Source: a beta proteobacterium L13
Lineage (GTDB): Bacteria; Pseudomonadota; Gammaproteobacteria; Burkholderiales; Chromobacteriaceae
DNA length: 64,000 bases
Assembly: GCA_000335715.1 (NCBI GenBank)
Contig: AMYZ01000019.1
Location: 22,382-86,381, forward strand
Reading direction: 5' to 3'
The notes beneath the pieces are model-generated. The model worked only from the letters and a program-made list of their open reading frames with translations, had not been told where the DNA came from and ran no database searches. The translations under genes and the position numbers were made by a program. Below, piece after piece: positions 1-9,335 of the stretch (its first letter is position 1; each line of letters starts with the position of its first letter).

Positions 1-76
1 CCTGCGGTTTTGCCATTTATGCGCTGGCTGCAGCCTTGCTGCGGCCAACCTTACCCCACCACGCACGGATCCCATC

Positions 77-523
77 ATGAGCCTGAAAGCCCGCATCTCC
101 GAAGACATGAAAACCGCGATGAAAGCTCGCGAAACCGACCGTCTGGCAGCCATTCGCCTGCTGATGGCGGCCATCAAGCAAAAAGAAGTGGACGAGCGCG
201 TGGAGCTGGACGACGCCGGCATCACCGCCGTGGTGGACAAAATGCTGAAACAGCGCCGTGACTCCATCACCCAGTACGAAGCCGCCCAGCGCCAGGACCT
301 GGCCGACAAAGAAAAAGCCGAAATGGCTGTACTGACCGCCTACCTGCCGCAACAGCTGACTGCCGAAGAAATCGACGTGATGATCGACGGTGCCATCGCC
401 GCCAGCGGCGCTGCCGGCATGCAGGACATGGGCAAAGTCATGGCCCTGCTGAAACCGCACATGGCCGGCCGTGCCGACATGGGCGCCGTGTCCGCCCGCA
501 TCAAAGCCAAGCTGGCCGGCTAA
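77..523 (+). CDS. yqeY: YqeY/GatB-related domain protein
   Basis: A 148-residue protein of the YqeY family, which shares a helical domain with the tail of the GatB subunit of the tRNA-dependent amidotransferase. The whole protein is that domain: a charged helical N-terminus (MSLKARISEDMKTAMKARE), the family stretch RLAAIRLLMAAIKQKEVDER near residues 21-40, and the C-terminal segment with MGKVMALLKPHMAGRADMG. The molecular role of the family is not established. It lies 9 bases upstream of dnaG on the same strand, the usual place between rpsU and dnaG in the macromolecular-synthesis operon; rpsU would lie just left of the window. The ATG at 77 gives the normal family length, though the ribosome binding site is weak. 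Confidence 0.93.
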   Translation: MSLKARISEDMKTAMKARETDRLAAIRLLMAAIKQKEVDERVELDDAGITAVVDKMLKQRRDSITQYEAAQRQDLADKEKAEMAVLTAYLPQQLTAEEIDVMIDGAIAASGAAGMQDMGKVMALLKPHMAGRADMGAVSARIKAKLAG

Positions 524-532
524 GCCCGCCGG

Positions 533-2314
533 ATGATCCCGCAGGACTTCATCGATCAGCTCCTGTCCCGCGTCGACATTGTCGACGTGGTGGATCGCTA
601 CGTTCCGCTGAAAAAGGCAGGCCAGAACTACATGGCCTGCTGCCCGTTCCACAAAGAAAAATCCCCCTCCTTCACCGTTAGCCCTACCAAGCAGTTCTAC
701 CATTGCTTTGGTTGTGGTGCGCATGGCTCGGCCATCGGCTTCGTGATGGAATACCAGGGGCTGCCCTTTGTGGACGCTGTCAAAAGCCTGGCCGAAGGCA
801 TCGGCCTGCAAGTACCGCAAGAACGTGCGGCCAACCCTGAAGCCAGCCGCGCCGCACGCGAAAAACAGCTGTCGCTGGAAAGCGCCCTCAGCCAGGCCGC
901 CGCCTACTACAAGCAGCAGCTCAAAAGCGCTGTTAACGCCATCAGCTACCTGAAAGGCCGCGGCCTTACCGGCGAAATTGCCGCCCGCTTTGGCCTGGGC
1001 TACGCTCCCGGCGACTGGCAAAACCTGCAAGCCGTCTTCAGCGACTACCTGAACCCTGCCCTGCTGGAATCCGGCCTGGTGATCGAGGCCGAAGACACAG
1101 GCCGCCGCTACGACCGCTTCCGCGACCGCGTGATGTTCCCCATCCGCAACCAGCGTGGCGCCATCATCGGCTTTGGCGGCCGCGTACTGGGCAAAGGCGA
1201 GCCCAAATACCTTAACTCGCCGGAAACCCCGCTGTTCGAAAAGGGCCGCGAGCTGTATGGCCTGTATGAAGCCCGCCAGGCCATCCGCCACGCCAACGCC
1301 GTGCTGGTGGTAGAAGGCTATATGGACGTCGTCGCCCTGGCACAATACGGCGTGGAATACGCCGTGGCCACGCTGGGCACCGCCACCACCGGCGAACACG
1401 TGCGCAAGCTGCTGCGCCACGCCGACCAGGTGTACTTCTGCTTCGACGGCGACAAAGCCGGCCAGAAAGCCGCCTGGCGCGCGCTGGAAAACAGCCTGCC
1501 GCAGCTGGTAGATGGCAAGGCGCTGCATTTTCTGTTTCTGCCGCAAGAACACGACCCGGACAGCTACATCCGCGAGCATGGCCGCGAAGCCTTCGAAGCC
1601 GCGCTGCGCGAGCAAAGCATTCCGCTGTCAGCCTACTTCACGCGCGAGCTTACCGCCAGCGTTGACCTGTCCAGCCCCGAAGGCCGCGCCGAGCTGATCA
1701 AGCAAGCCAAACCCTTGCTAGACCAGATAGCCGCCCCCATGTTGGGCTATATCATCAAGAAACGCCTGGCCGAGCTGGCGCAGATGGAAGTCGACGAAAT
1801 CGACATGCTGATGGGCCACAGCCGGCCCGAGCGCAAAGGGCGGCGCGAATACCGCCTGCCACGCGAATCCACCCGCCCGGCCAGCACCCCCATCATGCGC
1901 AAGCAAATACGCGACGTGCTGATGAACCCGGAATGGGCGCTGGCCATACAGATACGCGAAAACGAGATATACGAAGGCGAAATGGCCGCCCTGGTGGCCA
2001 TCATCGAAAGAGTACAAGCCAGCGAACAGCTACCCAGCTGCGCCGTGCTGGCGGAAGGTTTCCGCCATACCGAGCACGAATCCATCATCGATTCGGTGCT
2101 GCAAGACTCACAACTCAGAAGTGAAGAATTCATCAACCCCAACGAGCTGGACCGGGAAAACTTCATACTGGGTTTTGACAAACTCATGGACCGCTACGAT
2201 GACGAGCTGGTTTCGACACTGTCTAACAAAGGCTACGAGCACCTGTCGCAAGAAGAACTACAGCTTCTGCGCACCCTGCTAGCCCGCCGCATGCGGCCAA
2301 CCCCAGCCAGCTGA
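533..2314 (+). CDS. dnaG: DNA primase DnaG
   Basis: Primase that makes RNA primers for the lagging strand in association with DnaB. The 593-residue length is normal. The N-terminal CHC2 zinc-binding domain shows C37-P-F-H40 and C58-F-G-C61. The TOPRIM catalytic core has EGYMD at 261-265 and DGD at 305-307, the acidic residues that bind metal. The C-terminal part is the DnaB-interacting helical domain. The gene follows yqeY by 9 bases and precedes rpoD, so it is probably co-transcribed with both. The codon region at 827 and the last codons at 2293 each contain the recurring word GCGGCCAAC; the second reads Arg-Pro-Thr near the C-terminus. Confidence 0.97.
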   Translation: MIPQDFIDQLLSRVDIVDVVDRYVPLKKAGQNYMACCPFHKEKSPSFTVSPTKQFYHCFGCGAHGSAIGFVMEYQGLPFVDAVKSLAEGIGLQVPQERAANPEASRAAREKQLSLESALSQAAAYYKQQLKSAVNAISYLKGRGLTGEIAARFGLGYAPGDWQNLQAVFSDYLNPALLESGLVIEAEDTGRRYDRFRDRVMFPIRNQRGAIIGFGGRVLGKGEPKYLNSPETPLFEKGRELYGLYEARQAIRHANAVLVVEGYMDVVALAQYGVEYAVATLGTATTGEHVRKLLRHADQVYFCFDGDKAGQKAAWRALENSLPQLVDGKALHFLFLPQEHDPDSYIREHGREAFEAALREQSIPLSAYFTRELTASVDLSSPEGRAELIKQAKPLLDQIAAPMLGYIIKKRLAELAQMEVDEIDMLMGHSRPERKGRREYRLPRESTRPASTPIMRKQIRDVLMNPEWALAIQIRENEIYEGEMAALVAIIERVQASEQLPSCAVLAEGFRHTEHESIIDSVLQDSQLRSEEFINPNELDRENFILGFDKLMDRYDDELVSTLSNKGYEHLSQEELQLLRTLLARRMRPTPAS

Positions 2315-2339
2315 CCGAGCCCCGTACACGTAGTTGTGA

Positions 2340-2345
2340 TATAAT
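2340..2345 (+). promoter_or_regulatory. possible -10 element of an internal rpoD promoter
   Basis: A perfect TATAAT lies in the 68-base gap between dnaG and rpoD, 38 bases before the rpoD start. No good -35 hexamer sits 16-18 bases upstream, so this is a candidate only. An internal promoter before rpoD (heat-shock controlled in E. coli) is a known feature of this operon. Confidence 0.35.
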
Positions 2346-2382
2346 CAATTGTTTTTTTCGGCTTTTTCGAGCAGGAAACCAA

Positions 2383-4311
2383 ATGGCGGCATCTCCCGAC
2401 ACCAAGAAACAGAACAACGAACCGGCAACCGAGCCAATGAGCCTGGAAGAGCAGCGTAAACGCTTGCGTCAGCTGATTGCTCTGGGCAAGGAACGTGGCT
2501 ATCTCACGTATGCAGAGATCAACGACCACCTGCCCGAAGACGTCTCCGACGCCGAACAGATCGAAAACATCGTCACCATGATTGGTGGCCTGGGCATCCA
2601 GGTTTACGACGAAGCGCCCGATGCTGAAACCCTGCTGATGTCCGACGCCACACCGGCCGTGGCAGACGAAGACGCAGTAGAAGAAGCCGAAGCCGCCCTG
2701 TCCTCGGTCGACTCCGAGTTCGGCCGCACCACCGACCCCGTGCGCATGTACATGCGCGAAATGGGCTCGGTAGAGCTGCTGACCCGCGAAGGCGAAATCG
2801 TTATCGCCAAGCGTATCGAAGAAGGCCTGAAATTCATGATTCAGGCGCTGTCCGCCTGCCCGGGTTCCGTGGCAGAGGTCCTGGCGCTGATCAGCCGTGT
2901 CGAAGCCGGCGAGCTGCGCATCGATGAAGTCATCGATGGCATGATCGACCCCGAAGCCGACACCGCCGTCGCTGTCGAGTTTGCCGAGCCGGTAGAAGTA
3001 GACGCCGAGCTGGCCGACGAAGACGAAGAAGAAGACGAAGAAGACGAAGCCGTCGACGAAGCTGCAGTCAGCGAAGCCAACCTGGAAGAGCTGAAGCAAG
3101 AAGCCCTGGCCCACTTTGCCCAGGTGCGCGAGCAATACGACGCCCTGCTCAAAGCCCTGGAAAAACACGGCTTCGCCAGCAAACAGTACAACGAAGCCCA
3201 GGCTGCCATCACCGAGCTGTTCATGGGCGTGCGCTTCTCCACCCGCCAGATCGAAAGCCTGTGCGAAAGCCTGCGCAGCAGCGTGAACGGCATCCGCAAG
3301 CTGGAACGCGAAATCCTGGACATCTGCGTCACCCGCGTACGCATGGATCGCCAGTACTTCGTGAAAAACTTCCCCGGCAACGAATGCAAGCTGGAATGGG
3401 TTGAAAAAGAAATCGCCAGTGGCAAAGACTGGTCCGACGTGCTGGGCCGCTTCAAATACGCCATCATCGAGAAGCAGACCAAGATCGCCGATATGCAGCA
3501 GAAGTCCATGCTGAGCATCAACGATCTGAAAGAGATCAACCGCCAGATGTCGTCGGGCGAAACCAAAGCCCGCCTGGCCAAGCGCGAAATGATCGAGGCC
3601 AACCTGCGCCTGGTGATCTCCATCGCCAAGAAATACACCAACCGCGGCCTGCAGTTCCTCGACCTGATCCAGGAAGGCAACATCGGCCTGATGAAGGCGG
3701 TGGACAAGTTCGAATACCGCCGTGGCTACAAGTTCTCCACCTACGCTACGTGGTGGATTCGCCAGGCCATCACCCGCTCCATTGCAGACCAGGCACGTAC
3801 CATCCGTATTCCGGTACACATGATCGAAACCATCAACAAGATGAATCGCATCAGCCGCCAGATCCTGCAGGAAACCGGCCGCGAGCCGGACCCGGCCGAA
3901 CTGGCCGAAAAAATGGAGATGCCGGAAGACAAGATCCGCAAGATCATGAAGATTTCCAAAGAGCCTATCTCGATGGAAACCCCGATCGGCGACGACGACG
4001 ACAGCCACCTGGGCGACTTCATCGAAGACTCGGTGACCGTAGCCCCGGCCGAAGCCGCCATGTACGCCAGCCTGCGCGACGCCACCAAAGAAGTACTGGA
4101 CTCGCTGACCCCGCGCGAAGCCAAGGTACTGCGCATGCGTTTCGGTATCGACATGAACACCGACCACACGCTGGAAGAAGTAGGCAAACAGTTTGACGTA
4201 ACGCGCGAGCGTATCCGCCAGATCGAAGCCAAGGCCCTGCGCAAGCTGCGCCACCCTACCCGCTCCGAGCGCCTGCGCAGCTTCCTGGACAACGAACCGG
4301 GTAACCAATAA
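2383..4311 (+). CDS. rpoD: RNA polymerase primary sigma factor RpoD (sigma-70)
   Basis: Housekeeping sigma factor of 642 residues. Region 1.1 occupies roughly residues 15-85. Region 1.2 begins at [21 protein letters not shown]. The non-conserved insert carries an acidic run (about 210-226, mostly D and E). Regions 2.1-2.4 begin near residue 405 ([20 protein letters not shown], then [16 protein letters not shown], which melts and reads the -10 element). Region 4.2 near 594-625 has the -35 reading helix-turn-helix ([18 protein letters not shown]). It ends the yqeY-dnaG-rpoD block, and the tRNA follows 32 bases later. A second, shorter sigma-70 family member (rpoS) lies at 42555. Confidence 0.98.
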   Translation: MAASPDTKKQNNEPATEPMSLEEQRKRLRQLIALGKERGYLTYAEINDHLPEDVSDAEQIENIVTMIGGLGIQVYDEAPDAETLLMSDATPAVADEDAVEEAEAALSSVDSEFGRTTDPVRMYMREMGSVELLTREGEIVIAKRIEEGLKFMIQALSACPGSVAEVLALISRVEAGELRIDEVIDGMIDPEADTAVAVEFAEPVEVDAELADEDEEEDEEDEAVDEAAVSEANLEELKQEALAHFAQVREQYDALLKALEKHGFASKQYNEAQAAITELFMGVRFSTRQIESLCESLRSSVNGIRKLEREILDICVTRVRMDRQYFVKNFPGNECKLEWVEKEIASGKDWSDVLGRFKYAIIEKQTKIADMQQKSMLSINDLKEINRQMSSGETKARLAKREMIEANLRLVISIAKKYTNRGLQFLDLIQEGNIGLMKAVDKFEYRRGYKFSTYATWWIRQAITRSIADQARTIRIPVHMIETINKMNRISRQILQETGREPDPAELAEKMEMPEDKIRKIMKISKEPISMETPIGDDDDSHLGDFIEDSVTVAPAEAAMYASLRDATKEVLDSLTPREAKVLRMRFGIDMNTDHTLEEVGKQFDVTRERIRQIEAKALRKLRHPTRSERLRSFLDNEPGNQ

Positions 4312-4324
4312 GCAAATTATTTGC

Positions 4325-4330
4325 TATAAT
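4325..4330 (+). promoter_or_regulatory. -10 box of the tRNA promoter
   Basis: TATAAT lies 13 bases before the mature 5' end of the tRNA and 13 bases after the rpoD stop, which places a start near 4337 and leaves a short leader for RNase P. The -35 region would fall in the end of rpoD and is not recognisable. Confidence 0.5.
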
Positions 4331-4343
4331 TGACCCCCCTCAA

Positions 4344-4422
<79 letters not shown>

Positions 4423-4429
4423 AGAAAGC

Positions 4430-4470
4430 AAGGACCTGCAGCGCAAGCTGCAGGTCCTTTTTCTTTTTTC
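4430..4470 (+). terminator. intrinsic terminator of the tRNA
   Basis: A perfect 13-base-pair stem (4430-4442 with 4447-4459) with a GCAA tetraloop is followed by TTTTCTTTTTT. It starts 8 bases after the CCA end. Confidence 0.9.
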
Positions 4471-4761
4471 CGCGCCTTTCCGCTACCAGAGCACCCAGAC
4501 TGCAAATCCCACCCCACGCCTTGCACCAGCGCCCGCACATATTGTGCTGTTTCATTGCTGTGGTCCTGGCAGGGCCAATCCGTAGATAGCAGGATTGCGG
4601 CCATCCCGTACCCATCCACATCACCTGGCCCGCAAAGCCTTGCCAGCCAAGTATTTATCGAAATATCATTTGATGATATTAGCATCAATCAAACACAGAT
4701 ACCCTGTCAGATGGCTATCACGCCTTAGTCAGCTGCATCAATCCGCATACCGGAGTCCACC
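4471..4761. other. intergenic region with no recognised gene
   Basis: About 290 bases between the tRNA terminator and the secreted-protein gene. It is more AT-rich towards the right. I see no reading frame with a ribosome binding site, no RNA family and no copy of the recurrent GCGGCCAAC word. Confidence 0.5.
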
Positions 4762-5355
4762 ATGCTCGTTCGTATCGCGCCGTTTCTGGCCGCACTTCTT
4801 CTTTTAGTCAGTGTCTCTGCTTCCTATGCCGCCCACGCAATCGCAACAGCAGAAGCGGGAGATGGCATGCAGTATTACTGGAATACAAACCAGCCAAGCA
4901 TCAAGGTAGCGCAACAAAAAATCATGAAGACGTGCGCCGATAATGCAAAGAAGAACAAACACTCAGGCAAGTGCAAATTCTTGGGCGCAGCTAATGGACC
5001 AAAATATCTGGCGTTCTTCCATACCAAAGATGGAAGTGGATTTGGTGTTTCATCAAACTCAGACCGTCAGCTGGCAATTGATGAGGCCTATGCCCAGTGT
5101 TCAGAGAGAGGCGAGTGCCCTGATACTGCGGCTAATGTTTTTTTTGACGAAGGTGAACGACAATCACGCCCTGCGAAGGCTGCAGCAGCTGGCGACAGTT
5201 GCCGCCCCCGCACCCGGCAAATTCGCTGTCGATCCAACTGTGTCAACGGCAACTGCGTTGTGGAGTATGAAAACGGCTGCAAGATTCGGGTGCAAGTTTC
5301 ACCACGCTTCGATCCTTTCACCAATCAATGGACGTATCCTTCCCCATCCTGCTGA
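4762..5355 (+). CDS. secreted DUF4189-like protein with Cys-rich tail
   Basis: A 197-residue exported protein of unknown function. The start has a clear signal peptide: positively charged MLVR, a hydrophobic run (FLAALLLLVSVSA) and a likely cleavage after SYA near residue 24. The middle (about 25-130) resembles DUF4189: an initial AIA, then two segments of the type AxxxAxxxC separated by a Tyr/Phe-rich beta region (YLAFFH, GFGVSS). The last 50 residues carry several cysteines in an R/C-rich segment and end in Cys, suggesting disulfides in the periplasm. Codon and base use are noticeably more AT-rich than the neighbours. A ribosome binding site (GGAG) precedes the ATG. No partner gene is evident. 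Confidence 0.75.
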   Translation: MLVRIAPFLAALLLLVSVSASYAAHAIATAEAGDGMQYYWNTNQPSIKVAQQKIMKTCADNAKKNKHSGKCKFLGAANGPKYLAFFHTKDGSGFGVSSNSDRQLAIDEAYAQCSERGECPDTAANVFFDEGERQSRPAKAAAAGDSCRPRTRQIRCRSNCVNGNCVVEYENGCKIRVQVSPRFDPFTNQWTYPSPSC

Positions 5356-5530
5356 AGACTAACTGCACATTAGCAGAGCTGGATACAAAGGCCCACCGTT
5401 CACCGCGCTTTCAAGAAAGCTGATACAACGCCCCGGTAAAAGATGAGCTTCGCTAGGCTAAATCCAAGCTGTAAACTGATCAGCACCAATCTAGCCCCGC
5501 TTCACGATTTGTCCCAAAAGGAGCAACACC

Positions 5531-5917
5531 ATGAATAGCAATCCGGTCGGTTGGTTTGAAATCTACGTCCAGGACATGCCACGTGCGAAGGCGTTCTACG
5601 AGGCAGTGTTTCAAGGCACACTAGAAGAGCTGAAAAACCCGGACCCTGACGGTTTCCCTGACATGGAAATGTGGGCTTTTCCGATGGCAATGGAAGGTTC
5701 AGGCGCGGCAGGGGCGTTGGTGAAAATGGCAGGATACCCTTCTGGCGGTAGTACCCTGGTCTACTTCTCCTGCGAAGATTGTTCTGTTGAGACTGAGCGA
5801 GCGGCAGCGTATGGCGGAAAAATACTTAAAGACAAGATGGCTATTGGCGAGCATGGCTTTATTGCGATGATTGTCGATACCGAAGGCAATACGATTGGCC
5901 TGCATTCAATGCAATGA
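5531..5917 (+). CDS. VOC-fold (glyoxalase/bleomycin resistance-like) protein
   Basis: A 128-residue single-domain protein of the vicinal oxygen chelate superfamily, recognised by NPVGWFEIYVQDMPRAKAFY at the N-terminus, an AxxY-type second helix and the C-terminal strand FIAMIVDTEGNTIGLHS. These usually bind a metal and a small organic substrate; the substrate here cannot be told. Possible metal ligands include E16-region acidic residues and the C-terminal His. Start chosen at ATG 5531 after AAAGGAG. The gene stands alone between two intergenic stretches, in the same more AT-rich patch as the preceding secreted protein. Confidence 0.85.
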   Translation: MNSNPVGWFEIYVQDMPRAKAFYEAVFQGTLEELKNPDPDGFPDMEMWAFPMAMEGSGAAGALVKMAGYPSGGSTLVYFSCEDCSVETERAAAYGGKILKDKMAIGEHGFIAMIVDTEGNTIGLHSMQ

Positions 5918-5922
5918 GCACG

Positions 5923-6023
5923 AGCTTGGGCTGAATGAAATGAAGCCCGACGTTTATCGCGTTCTTGAAACTGGTAGCCAGATACTCGGTAAACGTTGGG
6001 CTTCGCTGCGCTCAACCCAAGCT
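5923..6023. repeat. imperfect palindromic repeat element (REP/MITE-like)
   Basis: Arms of 34 bases at 5923-5956 and 5990-6023 are inverted copies with roughly eight mismatches, around a 33-base spacer. Three blocks match almost exactly: AGCTTGGG, GAAGCCC and ACGTTTA. The right arm contains the string GTTGGGCTTCGCTGCGCTCA, a pattern I recognise as frequent in dispersed palindromic repeats of many proteobacteria. It begins 6 bases after the VOC gene stop. No coding capacity. Confidence 0.6.
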
Positions 6024-6232
6024 ACGCCCTGACGCCCACACCCTGTGCCCACTACTTACCCACACCAGGCTGGTGGGCACGCTGCGCTTTGCCCAGCCTC
6101 CCCCAGCCCAGCCCGCCAACTGTATCCCCGTTTTGTGCCACTGCTGCCACTGATGGCCACAGTTCCGGCCCGCTACAATGGTTTGTATCCAATAAGACGT
6201 TTGCGGCCAACCTGGGCCGGCGAGGAGACACC

Positions 6233-7300
6233 ATGACAAGCTGGCTGATGCAGGCCATTCGCAAGATCGAGGCCGATTTCAACCGTAGCAGCGACACTCA
6301 CCTGATTCCGCTGGTGCTGCCGGCGGCGCCCGGCATCCAGCTGTATTTCAAGGACGAGTCCACCCACCCTACCGGCAGCCTGAAGCACCGGCTGGCGCGC
6401 TCGCTGTTTTTGTACGCGTTGAGCAATGGCTGGATTAAAGAGGGCACGCCGGTGATCGAGGCGTCCAGCGGCAGCACTGCGGTGTCGGAGGCCTACTTTG
6501 CCCGCCTGCTGGGCTTGCCGTTTATTGCGGTGATGCCGGCCAGCACGTCTTGCGAGAAGGTGCGCGCCATCGAGTTCTACGGCGGCCGCTGCCACCTGGT
6601 GGACGACCCGGCCACCATCTACGACGAGTCGCAGCGCCTGGCGCGCGAGCTGAACGGCCACTATATGGACCAGTTCACCTACGCCGAGCGCGCCACCGAC
6701 TGGCGCGGCAACAACAATATTGCCGACACCATCTTCCGCCAGATGGCACTGGAGCCGCAGCCGGAGCCGCGCTGGATCGTGTGCGGCGCCGGCACAGGCG
6801 GCACCAGCGCCACCTTTGGCCGCTACGTGCGCTACCAGCAAAAACAGACGCAGGTATGCGTGGTGGACCCGGAAAACTCGGCCTTTTACGCCAGCTACGT
6901 TAGCGGCGACGCGCACTGTAGCTGCGAGGGCGGCTCCGGTGTGGAAGGCATTGGCCGCCCGCGGGTGGAGCCGTCGTTCATCCCCACCGTGATCGACCAC
7001 ATGATTCGCGTGCCCAACGTAGCCAGCTACGCCGCCATCCACTTTCTGGAAGAGGTGCTGGGCCGCAAGTGCGGTGGCTCTACCGGCACCAACTTCTACG
7101 GCGTGTGCCTGCTGATGGCCGACATGCTGCAGCGCGGCGAGCAAGGCAGCATCGTGACCATGATCTGCGACGACGGCAGCCGCTACCTGAACAGCTATTA
7201 CAGCGCAGACTGGCTGGCCGCCGGCGGCCACGACATCCAGCCGTGGCTGCACAGCTACCGCCGCTTCCTTTACGATGGTGTGTGGCAGCCGCCGCAGTAA
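6233..7300 (+). CDS. PLP-dependent cysteine synthase-family enzyme, Cds1-like cysteine desulfhydrase
   Basis: A 355-residue fold-type II PLP enzyme. The PLP lysine lies in [15 protein letters not shown] near residue 50, the substrate/PLP loop is [13 protein letters not shown], and the phosphate-binding glycine loop is [15 protein letters not shown]. The overall sequence ([37 protein letters not shown]) closely matches the Cds1 group, known from mycobacteria to release H2S from cysteine. Cysteine synthase activity is the main alternative. Although the frame is open further left, the start is placed at ATG 6233 after GAGGAG, matching the family N-terminus. A copy of GCGGCCAAC lies just upstream at 6203, and a strong hairpin follows. 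Confidence 0.88.
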   Translation: MTSWLMQAIRKIEADFNRSSDTHLIPLVLPAAPGIQLYFKDESTHPTGSLKHRLARSLFLYALSNGWIKEGTPVIEASSGSTAVSEAYFARLLGLPFIAVMPASTSCEKVRAIEFYGGRCHLVDDPATIYDESQRLARELNGHYMDQFTYAERATDWRGNNNIADTIFRQMALEPQPEPRWIVCGAGTGGTSATFGRYVRYQQKQTQVCVVDPENSAFYASYVSGDAHCSCEGGSGVEGIGRPRVEPSFIPTVIDHMIRVPNVASYAAIHFLEEVLGRKCGGSTGTNFYGVCLLMADMLQRGEQGSIVTMICDDGSRYLNSYYSADWLAAGGHDIQPWLHSYRRFLYDGVWQPPQ

Positions 7301-7314
7301 GCACCCGCGCTGCA

Positions 7315-7354
7315 CAGCAAAAAGTCGATGGCCCTCGCCATCGGCTTTTTGCTG
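7315..7354. terminator. bidirectional terminator between the Cds1-like gene and acr3
   Basis: Arms of 18 bases (7315-7332 and 7337-7354) pair with one wobble around a CCTC loop, with A-run and T-run at the base. It lies between convergent genes and can serve both. A TGCGGCCAACCTTA copy follows at 7367-7380 and abuts the acr3 stop. Confidence 0.85.
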
Positions 7355-7377
7355 CCCCAGACGCCGTGCGGCCAACC

Positions 7378-8442
7378 TTAGCCCTGCTGGTACCAGCCGC
7401 GGCTGCCATTGACCACGCGCACTACCAGCAGCATCACCGGCACCTCGATCAGCACCCCCACCACCGTGGCCAGCGCGGCGCCGGAGTGCAGGCCGAACAG
7501 GCTGATGGCGGCGGCCACCGCCAACTCGAAAAAGTTGGACGCGCCAATCAGTGCCGACGGGCAGGCCACGCTGTGCTGCTCGCCCAGGCGCCGGTTCAGC
7601 CAGTAGGCCAAGCCCGCGTTGAACAGCACCTGGATCAAAATGGGCACCGCCAGCAGCACGATCACCAGCGGCTGCGCCAGGATGGCCTGGCCCTGAAAGG
7701 CAAACAGCAACACCAGTGTCAGCAGCAGCGCCGCCATCGACCACGGCTGGATGGCCGCCATGGCGCGCTCGAACGCAGCAGGGCCTCGTGCCAGCAGCCA
7801 CTTGCGCAGCGCCTGTGCCAGCAGCACCGGCAGCACAATGTACAACAGCACCGAGGTCAGCAGCGTGGCCCACGGCACGGCGATGCTGGACACGCCCAGC
7901 AGCAGCGCCACCAGCGGGGCAAAGGCAAACACCATGATCAGGTCGTTCAGCGCCACTTGCGACAGCGTAAAGTACGGGTCGCCCCCGGTGAGCCGGCTCC
8001 ACACAAACACCATGGCGGTACAGGGTGCGGCCGCCAGCAGGATCAGCCCGGCGACGTAGCTGTCCAGCTGGTCGGCCGGCAGCCACGGGGCAAACAGCTG
8101 CCGCACGAACAGCCAGCCCAGCAGGGCCATGGAAAACGGCTTCACCAGCCAGTTCACAAACAGGGTCACGCCGATGCCGCGCACGTGCTGGCGCACCTGA
8201 TGCAGCGCGCCAAAGTCGATCTTCAGCAGCATGGGGATGATCATCACCCACACCAGCACGCCCACCGGCAGGTTGACGCGGGCTATTTCCATGGCGGCCA
8301 GCGCGGCAAAGCCCTGCGGCCACAGCTGGCCCAGTCCGATGCCCACCACGATGCAGGCCGCTACCCAGGCGCTGAGGTAGCGCTCGAACAGGCTCATACC
8401 GTTGGCCGCAGACGGCGGCCGGGTGTCGCAGGTGCTGCTCAT
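7378..8442 (-). CDS. acr3: Acr3-family arsenite efflux permease
   Basis: Inner-membrane arsenite exporter of 354 residues with about ten hydrophobic segments. The family signature AAAPCTAMVFVWSRLTGGDP contains the conserved thiolate C141 needed for arsenite transport in characterised Acr3 proteins, and the conserved glutamate is in GVLIEVPVML near residue 330. It is the last gene of the arsenic operon; its ATG overlaps the stop of the arsR-arsC fusion (ATGA), indicating translational coupling. The short polar N-terminus (about 15 residues) precedes the first helix and contains a copy of the recurrent word (8401), read as Ala-Ala-Asn. Confidence 0.95.
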   Translation of the reverse strand: MSSTCDTRPPSAANGMSLFERYLSAWVAACIVVGIGLGQLWPQGFAALAAMEIARVNLPVGVLVWVMIIPMLLKIDFGALHQVRQHVRGIGVTLFVNWLVKPFSMALLGWLFVRQLFAPWLPADQLDSYVAGLILLAAAPCTAMVFVWSRLTGGDPYFTLSQVALNDLIMVFAFAPLVALLLGVSSIAVPWATLLTSVLLYIVLPVLLAQALRKWLLARGPAAFERAMAAIQPWSMAALLLTLVLLFAFQGQAILAQPLVIVLLAVPILIQVLFNAGLAYWLNRRLGEQHSVACPSALIGASNFFELAVAAAISLFGLHSGAALATVVGVLIEVPVMLLVVRVVNGSRGWYQQG

Positions 8443-9335
8443 GGCTGCGCTGCACTACTCAGTGTGTCCGGCCGGCCAATCTCCTGCACTGCATGCTGCA
8501 GCGCCAGGCGGTCCAGCTTGTGCAGGGGCAGGCTGAGGAACAGGCGCAAGCGGGTGGTGATGTCGCGGTAGGTGCGCACAAAGGCCTTGTGCTGCATGGC
8601 CTCGTCGCCTGTTACTGCGGCCGGGTCGGCAAAGCCCCAGTGCGCGGTCATCGGCTGGCCGGGCCACGCCGGGCAGGCTTCACCAGCGGCGGCGTCGCAC
8701 ACGGTAAACAAAAAATCCATTGCCGGTGCATCGGGGCCGGCAAACTCGTCCCAGCTCTTGCAGCGCGCGCTAGCCGGGTCGTGCTTGTTCTGCTGCAGCG
8801 TGGCCAGCGTGTGGGGATGCACAAAGCCGCGCGGGTGGCTGCCCGCGCTAAAGGCACGGAAGCGGCCTTCGCCCAGCTGGTTCAGGATGGCTTCGGCCAT
8901 GATGCTGCGGGCACTGTTGCCACTGCAGATGAACAGCACGTTGTAGACACGGTCGGACATGATGTCAGGCTCCAGGGTGGACATAGCAAGCGGGGGAAGC
9001 GGCGGCGGGCAGCACGGCAATGCCAGCTCGGGGCACTGCTGCGGCTGGCCGGTGCAGCATTCGTCGGTAAGGTAGGCCAGCAGCTGCTGCATCAGCGCCA
9101 GGTTGGCGCGGTAACGCTGAAAGCGGCCTTCCTGCGCTACCGTCACCAGCCCGGCGTGGCTCATGCCTTTCAGGTGAAAGGACACATTATTGGCCGGCAG
9201 GTCGAGGTTGGCCGCAATCTGGCCGGCGACCATGCCTTCGTGGCCCTGGCGTACCAGCAGGCGGTAGATGTCCAGCCGCACACCGGAGGCCAGCGCTTCG
9301 AACAGTTTCACGGCGCTTTCTTTGGGCAGGCTCAT
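8439..9335 (-). CDS. ArsR-ArsC fusion: arsenic-responsive repressor joined to LMW-phosphatase-type arsenate reductase
   Basis: One open frame of 298 residues holds two proteins usually made separately. Residues 1-92 are an ArsR/SmtB winged helix (LASGVRLDIYRLLVR, then recognition region NNVSFHLKGMSHAGLV). C93, C94 and C101 resemble the C-terminal arsenite site of the Acidithiobacillus-type ArsR. A Cys/Pro-rich linker (about 101-125, with C108-C109) leads to an arsenate reductase domain beginning MSDRVYNVLFICSGNSARS, whose P-loop is C137-x5-R143; further cysteines (TVCDAAAGEACP) are typical of the reductase redox relay. No stop or frameshift separates the halves. Start at 9335 gives an ATGA overlap with arsJ. 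Fused arsRC genes are known from a few other bacteria. Confidence 0.92.
   Translation of the reverse strand: MSLPKESAVKLFEALASGVRLDIYRLLVRQGHEGMVAGQIAANLDLPANNVSFHLKGMSHAGLVTVAQEGRFQRYRANLALMQQLLAYLTDECCTGQPQQCPELALPCCPPPLPPLAMSTLEPDIMSDRVYNVLFICSGNSARSIMAEAILNQLGEGRFRAFSAGSHPRGFVHPHTLATLQQNKHDPASARCKSWDEFAGPDAPAMDFLFTVCDAAAGEACPAWPGQPMTAHWGFADPAAVTGDEAMQHKAFVRTYRDITTRLRLFLSLPLHKLDRLALQHAVQEIGRPDTLSSAAQP

Noticed and set aside
17..1615. 532-residue antisense reading frame over yqeY-dnaG
   Set aside because: It is the complement of two clear genes; long antisense frames are expected at this GC content. It has no family similarity or ribosome binding site.
2233..4308. 691-residue antisense reading frame over rpoD
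   Set aside because: Shadow of rpoD, rich in F/H/Q/V as expected for reverse reading of acidic, GC-rich codons.
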